Source of the DNA: Ailanthus altissimus
Taxonomy: Eukaryota > Streptophyta > Magnoliopsida > Sapindales > Simaroubaceae
DNA: 64,000 nucleotides
Direction: 5' to 3'
Assembly: GCA_946807835.1 (NCBI GenBank)
Contig: OX327699.1
Location: 26,090,014-26,154,013, forward strand
The notes under the pieces: generated by a model
Told to the model about the DNA's origin: nothing
What the model saw: only the letters and a program-made list of their open reading frames with translations
Databases searched by the model: none
In this document: one piece after another, positions 21,494 to 29,792 of the stretch
Layout: the number at the start of each line of letters is the position of its first letter
Numbering within the stretch: position 1 is the stretch's first letter
Program-made: the position numbers and the translations under genes

Positions 21494-22017
21494 CCTACAT
21501 TGCTGTTTCTGTTTTTCACAGAAACTAGATCCGTGTTGTTCTATCACATCAAAGAGAGACTGACTACTGCTTTATCTTTATGTCAAGTGTGCTTTATTTT
21601 TCTTTATGTCTGCTTTTAATCTATTGGCCAAAAATCAATGTTAAGACCACAAAAATTCTTATAATTAATAAAGTTAATTTGGCCTCATGTCCAAAGTCTA
21701 GTTGGTAGCTTTTAAAAGTCTTCAAGTCATATATGCATTGTCGGCCATTAGTGCCAAAACGGCAAAGTCCCTAAATCTATAAAATAGGCATTTATTAACT
21801 TTTCTTAATCATCTTACCTAACTCATCACGCTTCCGACACAATTTTATTACACTTACATATCAACAAATATTTATTCAAAATTTTGCGGCCTATTGTCCC
21901 TTATAGAATAATAAAGTAAAACTCATTCTTTTCTTTTACCTCACAAGAATTGAGAAAAACGTATATACTTGAACATACTTACACATATGCTCCACAGCTA
22001 TTATCAATTTATTTCTC
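21494..22017. other. spacer between the two cargo ORFs, unit 1
   Basis: About 520 bp of AT-rich sequence with AATAAA-like runs but no open frame of note. It probably holds the 3' end of the first cargo transcript and the promoter of the second. Confidence 0.55.
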
Positions 22018-22025
22018 TATAAATA
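22018..22025 (+). promoter_or_regulatory. TATA box of the LOG-like cargo gene, copy 1
   Basis: TATAAATA lies 61 bp before the ATG at 22086, nearly the same spacing as for the neighbouring cargo ORF. Confidence 0.65.
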
Positions 22026-22085
22026 CATTGTTTTTGCATCCTTATACAAACTCAAAAATATTCAAAGATTAGGGTGAGCGTAACA

Positions 22086-22739
22086 ATGGAGGAAACCTCA
22101 GCTCGTCGATTTACAAAAATTTGTGTCTTTTGTGGATCCAACCCTGGAAATACTGAAGAGTTTATAAAAGTTGCAGAAAATCTTGGTAAGGTATTAGCTG
22201 AGCGAAATATACATTTAGTATATGGAGGAGGTAACCGAGGGTTAATGGGGTCTGTGGCAAAAGCTGCACATAATAAAGGTAGTCGAGTTTTGGGTATCAT
22301 TCCAAAACCTCTAGCTATTGAAAATATTGTAGGAAAAACAGTTGGGGATGAGTTACAAGTCTCATCTATGCACGAGCGAATGGCTCAAATGCTTAGGCAT
22401 GCAGATGCTTTCATAGCTCTACCAGGAGGTTTCGGGACCATGGAGGAAATTTTTCAAATTGTCTCATGGGCACAATTACAAATCCACCAAAAACCCATTG
22501 GTTTGTTAAATGTTAATGGCTTTTACGACGGGTTGATATCTTTTCTTGACTATGCAGCGGGAACACAATTCATCCCACTTCTAGCACGACGGATTCTTAT
22601 TTCAGCTCCAACTGTTGATCAACTAATTGATCAATTACAGTCTTTTATTCCTCTGTCTAATCCAACATTGCATCAGTTAGATTGGTCTACTCATGACAGT
22701 CAGAAGAAGCGCAAAATAGACTTAAATCTCACTCCGTAG
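22086..22739 (+). CDS. LOG-like cytokinin riboside 5'-monophosphate phosphoribohydrolase, intronless, copy 1
   Basis: The 217-aa protein belongs to the LOG (lysine decarboxylase-like) family, whose plant members release active cytokinin bases from nucleotide precursors. The family signatures are in place: CVFCGS (13-18), GGGNRGLMG (47-55), MHER (95-98) with the conserved Arg98, and PGGFGTMEE (113-121) with Glu121. Arg98 and Glu121 are the residues expected at the active site. Position 99 is Met where LOG enzymes usually have Lys, so activity is not certain. Plant LOG genes normally have several introns and this copy has none, which suggests passage through RNA. The extreme C-terminus, KKRKIDLNLTP, combines a basic NLS-like stretch with a DLNxxP repressor motif, an ending not typical of LOG proteins. 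The ATG at 22086 is taken as the start; an in-frame GTG at 22074 is not. The gene has its own TATA box and AATAAA and runs opposite to the retrotransposon. Confidence 0.88.
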   Translation: MEETSARRFTKICVFCGSNPGNTEEFIKVAENLGKVLAERNIHLVYGGGNRGLMGSVAKAAHNKGSRVLGIIPKPLAIENIVGKTVGDELQVSSMHERMAQMLRHADAFIALPGGFGTMEEIFQIVSWAQLQIHQKPIGLLNVNGFYDGLISFLDYAAGTQFIPLLARRILISAPTVDQLIDQLQSFIPLSNPTLHQLDWSTHDSQKKRKIDLNLTP

Positions 22740-22785
22740 CCTCTACTGTATTTTTGTTGCTGCTATTGTTGTTGTTTTCCTTTTC

Positions 22786-22791
22786 AATAAA
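22786..22791 (+). terminator. poly(A) signal AATAAA downstream of LOG-like gene, copy 1
   Basis: AATAAA lies 46 bp after the stop codon, behind a T/G-rich stretch. Confidence 0.55.
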
Positions 22792-23156
22792 AGTTGTTTC
22801 AATTGATGTCTTCAATACTCTACTTCTCTATATTTTGTCATTGAGAAAATTATCTCAATTTGCTCTATCACATGCAAATTATTATTATAAGATATTCAAC
22901 AACACTCTTACTAAGCATATTAGTCATAACTTAAAAGAAAATCTAAATGGTAACATTAAGATCCACAAGGTACCATTATCCACAACAACAACAATCTTAG
23001 CAGCTCTTGGATACTGTGTCATCTTCACAAAATCATACAAAATTTAAGGAACATGTCAAACTTTTACATAACAAAGCTATAAATACAATCCTAAGGATTT
23101 GGCATCTGCTCGGTTCCCTTGACTCGACACTTAAAAGTCTACAGAATCATATCTTA
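22792..23156. other. internal region 1, right non-coding part
   Basis: AT-rich sequence between the LOG-like gene and the primer-binding site. On the element's own strand this is the leader downstream of the PBS where gag would be expected. No gag-like frame is present. Confidence 0.55.
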
Positions 23157-23168
23157 GCTCTGATACCA
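23157..23168 (-). other. primer-binding site (tRNA-iMet type), unit 1
   Basis: On the minus strand TGGTATCAGAGC starts 8 nt inside the LTR boundary at 23177. This is the usual initiator-tRNA-Met primer site and fixes the element's orientation. Confidence 0.9.
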
Positions 23169-23176
23169 ATAAAAGC

Positions 23177-26028
23177 TGTCACGCCCCAGACCCAAAAGAT
23201 CCGACACACGACATCACTTACATTCATTCACTGCATGTGCACTCATAAATAATATTACACAAAATTTTCAACTTTCCTTCAACACAGAAATCCTTAGCAA
23301 GTTGCTAGCAAGTTCAACACTAAAATCAACCCTAACCTAACATATAAATATAAACTTCTCTTGACAATATTTAAACATTCATTTCAATTTCTTTCAGAAT
23401 TATAGCAATTGAATTATGACTGGGACAATTATTAAACCGGAGATACGCAGAGTTTTCTCAGAGATTAACACTCTACTACGTCACCAGTAGCAACTTTGTT
23501 ACCGGGAGCCCAGAATATATCCATTGCAAATTCTTACTTAAAATCATCCAATAACCACACTTTATAAAACTTAAACCAAATCCAATCCACACACAATGAA
23601 ATAATACATAAGTATTTATTCAATAGGGACAAACCAAATATCCTATCCCACGTGTCCCCAAATGAAACACACAACAACCTAACAACTTAGGGAACCCAAG
23701 GAATAGCAGAAGCCTTGCCAAATCCGCTATGCACACATGTACCTTATTTACCTGAAATCACCATAAACTATAATGAGTATAAAACTCAGTAAGCATACTA
23801 GTTTTTCATATATCAAATACAAATACATATATGTACACAATGCATGTGTATGATATGCTGTGATCAATCAAAATCATAATCTTATCAAATCACATATCAT
23901 GTAAGCGCTTACACATTCTTTCAAAACACATAATAGGAATACCATCACTCAACTACTACTTAGTAGGACTTACATATCACATATCACATAATGAGCCAAA
24001 TGTCACTCGTAGGTGACATACCGTATGAGAGGAATAGTATAAGTGAGGTCTTTAAATCACACATATATAACGCTTATGCCCGAAGGTAAAAGCCAAACCC
24101 TCACCCTGATCATCGGTGAGTCCTCTCACATGTACCAATACGCCACCACACGAATGTGATGACTCACACTTCTTTTAGGTACCAATAGGATCCTCCCTAC
24201 ATACGGAACACATAACATATACCAATCCCGAAGGAAATGCCACACATACAGGCTCCACAAATCACATAAAATGCCTACTAAGTTAACAGTGAGTTCAAGT
24301 ACCCTCAAATCACAAAATATTTCTCATGGACATATTACACTTCAAAAGCTTTCTTTGTTAAACGCATCTTATTTTGGAAAGCTCACTTTCAAAAACACAT
24401 GTATGTCCATGCTCAATGTCAATGCTCACATTCATAAACATATATTCACATTTCATATCAAAATATACTTTGACATATCATAAACATATTCTTAACCCCA
24501 TTTACAAAATCATACAAAACAATTATTATGTTTATTGTGATTTCAGTAGTAAGTCTAGTATACTTACCTCTTAACACTTTCAGCTACAAGGCTTAAATCT
24601 CCTTAACCTATCAATGGAGATTAATCCTTTCATAAGCCTCACAATTCACACAAAATACTTTAAATAGCTTACAAAATTATACACAATGCATTTATCACAT
24701 CAAATTGGTCTAAATATTTAGTTTCTCAAAACCTGTCATTCTGACCACTTACACTTAACAAAAATTTCTAATACATCAAATGATGTCCAATTACTCCAAA
24801 ATCAGAATATACCATTCTTGACTCATATATCCTTCTTATATATGAATATTATATCAAATTTCCTACACAATCCATTCCATACACACCATCGAATCCAAAC
24901 TACAAACCTGACAGGATCAAGATACTTACTGAACAGTATTCAATCTCCTAATTTTATAAAATCATATACTAACTCAAAAATTATAAAACTATCACATAAT
25001 TACTCTTAACACATATCTCAGTCCATGATAAATATTTCACTTCCAAATCACTGCCAAAAGTATTTTAAAACTATTTTATTCTATAACTTTAAAAATCTGT
25101 TAATCAAATATTACAATGAGCTGATACACTTTAGAAATTCATAACACTTCAACCACATTGATCTAAATTCTCAATTCCGAGTATATCATATTAGACATAT
25201 AAAATTATCATATTCCAAAAATTCATAATTTTTGAAGATCATTCAGTAGGACAAAAATTATTTTTCACTGTACTATACTGTTTACACAGGATATTTCCAG
25301 AATTTCAGGGTCATTTTGGTAAATTCACAATAAATTCAATTTCCAGAATTTTCAATCGATTCAAAGTCTCAGATGATCCTTAACATGTCTAATTTTATAT
25401 ACTCAAAATTCAAAATCAGAATCGAATCACAACAATTTATAAAATTCCTAGATCAAGAGGTTATCCAGCAGAAATTCCATAATTCATCATGATTTATCAA
25501 ACTATCTTATAGATCATCATCAATTCTCATATGATCTTACGAAATACACAACAAATCCTCAATTATACATATTTTCAGAAATCAAAACTTAAAGGAATTA
25601 ACTTAATTAATACCAATAAATTGAGAAATACGTATGATATACCTCTTGAAATTCAAAATTCTAATTTCTTCTTCTTTTTCTTCTTCTCCTCCTCTTTCTC
25701 TCTCCTCTATTTCTCTCTTCTCTCTCTTAAAATGGGTAGCTCGACCTAAAAATGGTAAATTAGGGTTTAAAAGTGTATTTTTATACTAAGAGGCTAATTT
25801 TTAGTATTTACGAATTTACCCCCAAAACTTTCAAAGTATAACAATTTGGTCCCTAAAATAATTCCAAAGTCTTGCAAATAAATCCAATACTAATAGTATA
25901 TCCTTAACCTATAAAAACACTACTAATAACAATATATAAATCAGGGATCACCTACATACAAATAAAATACGTATATTTATATATATAAATATACATATTC
26001 TTACCGGTTATGGATACTGGTTACTACA
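23177..26028 (-). repeat. LTR 2 (shared middle LTR) of the triple-LTR element
   Basis: 2852 bp, same ends as LTR 1. Differences noticed against LTR 1 are T at 23704, T at 24992, T at 25416 and C at 25865. It serves as the 3' LTR of one unit and the 5' LTR of the other. Confidence 0.95.
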
Positions 26029-26041
26029 ATTCTCCCCTCCT
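26029..26041 (-). other. polypurine tract of the nested element, unit 2
   Basis: Copy of 19413-19425, next to the middle LTR. Confidence 0.85.
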
Positions 26042-26741
26042 TATAAGAATTTCGTCCTCGAAATTCATAACTTAAGCACATAGATGAGGATACTTAGATC
26101 TCATTTCTTCTTCTCATTCTCAATTTTCCTTTTCAACTGTATGGTTTATTCATAAAACATTTACAAAGCAATCTTCCTTGTATATAAGATTTGCTCATTG
26201 TGGTCCAAAATCCTAATAAATACTCATTCATATGTTAGATTATCTCTAAGTTGGCTCATAGCTGAGTATACGAGAGGAGTACGAAACATATATCCATAAA
26301 ATAAACATATGACACACATTATGGAGTTATAAAATTATACACACATATTTTTATTCTTTTTTTTCCCATTCGTTCAATATTTAATAGGCATCTATACACT
26401 TCACATTTTATTCATTAAAGAATAACATAGATGTAGAATATCCATACTAATCTCTTAAATAAAATTCTTAACTCCTCTGAAAATTTTAATCCATTCAACA
26501 TATACTCATACGTCATAATATCATTCACTACCTTGATATCATTCTAAAAAAAAATGTAGCATTTCTACGCAACTAAGTTGTCATTCAAATCAGAATATTA
26601 AAGATATTATCTTAAATGATCAATGATTCTTAAACTATAGATCTCAACATTATATCTCTTACTCTAACTCTTTAAAAAAAAATAGTCCACCTTATTAGAC
26701 ATCATTTTCTCATTGAGACTGACATGTCTGCTTTTTTCTAA
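26042..26741. other. internal region 2, left non-coding part
   Basis: Copy of 19426-20125: the gypsy pol stub followed by AT-rich sequence without a recognised gene. Confidence 0.6.
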
Positions 26742-26873
26742 TATGCTCAGTTTCAAACAGAAAAGATTGCACTAGCACAATTACTGCGATGGCAAATATG
26801 GTTTTTCAACTATTCCTTTAACGTCATCCACGAAAAAGGAAAGAACAAAACGATTATTGATTTTCTTTCATAA
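26742..26873 (+). pseudogene. caulimovirus-type RNase H tail, copy 2
   Basis: Copy of 20126-20257 with no difference seen. It shows the same motif pattern (R-W-Q-x-W, G-K-x-N, D-F-L) and is equally truncated. Confidence 0.55.
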
Positions 26874-26878
26874 AATTC

Positions 26879-26886
26879 TATAAATA
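26879..26886 (+). promoter_or_regulatory. TATA box of the 386-codon cargo ORF, copy 2
   Basis: TATAAATA, 63 bp before the ATG at 26949. Confidence 0.6.
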
Positions 26887-26948
26887 GCCTAAACCTCATA
26901 ATCACTTTTCTAGCAATAAATAAAACCAACCTTTTTACCATCTTCATA

Positions 26949-28109
26949 ATGAATCCCATTATCATAACTCCTCCTGTTCCTTTTTCTCCACCACAATTTC
27001 CAGACCTAATCAAAACCAGAACACTCCATTCCCGTGCCAAAGAATTCATCAGACACTACGCCATCTTAGCAGTCCAAAAACACGGCCTCACAGTTCTTGG
27101 TGGCCCTTTGTTCAACTTAGAATACCCTTTCTTTCACCTGCACTCTTTTTTCCCATTTTCCCAATGGTCCAAACCTGTCCTTTACTTGTTATGGTACCTG
27201 TTGGATCTGTATACAATCGCCATGGAATTTCCATTACTTAGAACCCTCCAAAAATTAGAAAAATGTGATGAAGATCATCCAGCCCTGATTTTTCTCCAAT
27301 GGTTTTACCCAAAGACATGGTGGATAACTAAATTTCAATACATGATTGCAAACAACACAAATGCTGCAGTCCCCAGACAACATCTTTGGTCAGTCTTACT
27401 TCTCCAACGGAAGGGTATGATTATTTCAGATCACGAGATTCATTATTACCCCACTGTTAAGGATTACTTCACATTTACCCTTTCACTAAAGGGATCAATT
27501 AAGCTCTGGCCTGAAGAAGTAATTCAGCAAAAGAGAGAACTTGAAAGAATTCTTGCTCAGGAAAATCAAATAATTCCTCCGTCTGTTTGGATCTCCCCAG
27601 AAGATGTTGCACCTTGGGAACAAGTTGAAGCTGACTTTACAGAAGACCTGAATTTTGCCAATATACTCAAATTCCAACAAAGACAAAAATATCATCTTTC
27701 ACATCTCAGAAATACAGATTACTCTACTCATCATCACCATATCCCAAACATGACTTATTATGCCAGATACAGACAAGCAATGGATAACCTTCACCAATGG
27801 CCTCAGCTAACTGTCCCGACAGAACCTACCCAATCTCAGCCAGTTGTCCCGACAGAACCTGACCAACACCAACCCAATCTTGACTTATCCCTCTTTCAAG
27901 ACTCCCAACCTTATCTAACCGACACTCAAATCCAAGGGGAATCCAGCACATCCCTCATCCAGACCAGCTCACATGCAGAAGATCAAGATATGGTAGACCC
28001 ACCTTCCACTCAGCCAGAGCCCTCATTCAATGTATGGGAACAACAACTCCATAAGTTTCTCTCTCACGGATACGACACAGATGAAAGCGACCAGGGAGAC
28101 TTATTTTAA
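26949..28109 (+). CDS. cargo ORF of unknown function, 386 aa, copy 2
   Basis: It encodes the same 386-residue protein as 20333-21493. Both copies are free of stops, so neither has begun to decay. That fits a recent duplication, though it does not by itself show selection. Domain layout and possible viral origin are described under copy 1. Confidence 0.7.
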   Translation: MNPIIITPPVPFSPPQFPDLIKTRTLHSRAKEFIRHYAILAVQKHGLTVLGGPLFNLEYPFFHLHSFFPFSQWSKPVLYLLWYLLDLYTIAMEFPLLRTLQKLEKCDEDHPALIFLQWFYPKTWWITKFQYMIANNTNAAVPRQHLWSVLLLQRKGMIISDHEIHYYPTVKDYFTFTLSLKGSIKLWPEEVIQQKRELERILAQENQIIPPSVWISPEDVAPWEQVEADFTEDLNFANILKFQQRQKYHLSHLRNTDYSTHHHHIPNMTYYARYRQAMDNLHQWPQLTVPTEPTQSQPVVPTEPDQHQPNLDLSLFQDSQPYLTDTQIQGESSTSLIQTSSHAEDQDMVDPPSTQPEPSFNVWEQQLHKFLSHGYDTDESDQGDLF

Positions 28110-28633
28110 CCTACATTGCTGTTTCTGTTTTTCACAGAAACTAGATCCGTGTTGTTCTATCACATCAAAGAGAGACTGACTACTGCTTTATCTTTATGTC
28201 AAGTGTGCTTTATTTTTCTTTATGTCTGCTTTTAATCTATTGGCCAAAAATCAATGTTAAGACCACAAAAATTCTTATAATTAATAAAGTTAATTTGGCC
28301 TCATGTCCAAAGTCTAGTTGGTAGCTTTTAAAAGTCTTCAAGTCATATATGCATTGTCGGCCATTAGTGCCAAAACGGCAAAGTCCCTAAATCTATAAAA
28401 TAGGCATTTATTAACTTTTCTTAATCATCTTACCTAACTCATCACGCTTCCGACACAATTTTATTACACTTACATATCAACAAATATTTATTCAAAATTT
28501 TGCGGCCTATTGTCCCTTATAGAATAATAAAGTAAAACTCATTCTTTTCTTTTACCTCACAAGAATTGAGAAAAACGTATATACTTGAACATACTTACAC
28601 ATATGCTCCACAGCTATTATCAATTTATTTCTC
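28110..28633. other. spacer between the two cargo ORFs, unit 2
   Basis: Copy of 21494-22017; no gene seen. Confidence 0.55.
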
Positions 28634-28641
28634 TATAAATA
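28634..28641 (+). promoter_or_regulatory. TATA box of the LOG-like cargo gene, copy 2
   Basis: TATAAATA, 61 bp before the ATG at 28702. Confidence 0.65.
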
Positions 28642-28701
28642 CATTGTTTTTGCATCCTTATACAAACTCAAAAATATTCAAAGATTAGGGTGAGCGTAAC
28701 A

Positions 28702-29355
28702 ATGGAGGAAACCTCAGCTCGTCGATTTACAAAAATTTGTGTCTTTTGTGGATCCAACCCTGGAAATACTGAAGAGTTTATAAAAGTTGCAGAAAATCTT
28801 GGTAAGGTATTAGCTGAGCGAAATATACATTTAGTATATGGAGGAGGTAACCGAGGGTTAATGGGGTCTGTGGCAAAAGCTGCACATAATAAAGGTAGTC
28901 GAGTTTTGGGTATCATTCCAAAACCTCTAGCTATTGAAAATATTGTAGGAAAAACAGTTGGGGATGAGTTACAAGTCTCATCTATGCACGAGCGAATGGC
29001 TCAAATGCTTAGGCATGCAGATGCTTTCATAGCTCTACCAGGAGGTTTCGGGACCATGGAGGAAATTTTTCAAATTGTCTCATGGGCACAATTACAAATC
29101 CACCAAAAACCCATTGGTTTGTTAAATGTTAATGGCTTTTACGACGGGTTGATATCTTTTCTTGACTATGCAGCGGGAACACAATTCATCCCACTTCTAG
29201 CACGACGGATTCTTATTTCAGCTCCAACTGTTGATCAACTAATTGATCAATTACAGTCTTTTATTCCTCTGTCTAATCCAACATTGCATCAGTTAGATTG
29301 GTCTACTCATGACAGTCAGAAGAAGCGCAAAATAGACTTAAATCTCACTCCGTAG
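28702..29355 (+). CDS. LOG-like cytokinin phosphoribohydrolase, intronless, copy 2
   Basis: It encodes the same 217-residue LOG-like protein as 22086-22739, with the same motifs (GGGNRGLMG, MHER, PGGFGTMEE) and the same basic plus DLNxxP C-terminus. Two intact copies in one insertion double the gene dose of the cargo wherever this element sits. An in-frame GTG at 28690 upstream of the ATG is not taken as a start. Confidence 0.88.
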   Translation: MEETSARRFTKICVFCGSNPGNTEEFIKVAENLGKVLAERNIHLVYGGGNRGLMGSVAKAAHNKGSRVLGIIPKPLAIENIVGKTVGDELQVSSMHERMAQMLRHADAFIALPGGFGTMEEIFQIVSWAQLQIHQKPIGLLNVNGFYDGLISFLDYAAGTQFIPLLARRILISAPTVDQLIDQLQSFIPLSNPTLHQLDWSTHDSQKKRKIDLNLTP

Positions 29356-29401
29356 CCTCTACTGTATTTTTGTTGCTGCTATTGTTGTTGTTTTCCTTTT
29401 C

Positions 29402-29407
29402 AATAAA
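29402..29407 (+). terminator. poly(A) signal AATAAA downstream of LOG-like gene, copy 2
   Basis: AATAAA lies 46 bp after the stop codon, as in copy 1. Confidence 0.55.
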
Positions 29408-29772
29408 AGTTGTTTCAATTGATGTCTTCAATACTCTACTTCTCTATATTTTGTCATTGAGAAAATTATCTCAATTTGCTCTATCACATGCAAATTATTA
29501 TTATAAGATATTCAACAACACTCTTACTAAGCATATTAGTCATAACTTAAAAGAAAATCTAAATGGTAACATTAAGATCCACAAGGTACCATTATCCACA
29601 ACAACAACAATCTTAGCAGCTCTTGGATACTGTGTCATCTTCACAAAATCATACAAAATTTAAGGAACATGTCAAACTTTTACATAACAAAGCTATAAAT
29701 ACAATCCTAAGGATTTGGCATCTGCTCGGTTCCCTTGACTCGACACTTAAAAGTCTACAGAATCATATCTTA
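29408..29772. other. internal region 2, right non-coding part
   Basis: Copy of 22792-23156; no gag-like frame on the minus strand. Confidence 0.55.
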
Positions 29773-29784
29773 GCTCTGATACCA
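29773..29784 (-). other. primer-binding site (tRNA-iMet type), unit 2
   Basis: Minus-strand TGGTATCAGAGC, 8 nt from the LTR start at 29793. Confidence 0.9.
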
Positions 29785-29792
29785 ATAAAAGC

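Noticed and set aside
22074..22088. Extended LOG-like start at an in-frame GTG four codons upstream
   Set aside because: A plant nuclear gene should start at the ATG (22086). The family alignment begins after it, and the TATA spacing also fits the ATG.
23157..23168. tRNA gene fragments at TGGTATCAGAGC sites (also 29773, 33276, 45809, 58547)
   Set aside because: These are retrotransposon primer-binding sites next to LTRs, not tRNA genes.
22754..23252. Open frames of 97 and 81 codons after the LOG-like gene
   Set aside because: They lie in the AT-rich leader and run into the LTR; no motif, weak coding appearance.
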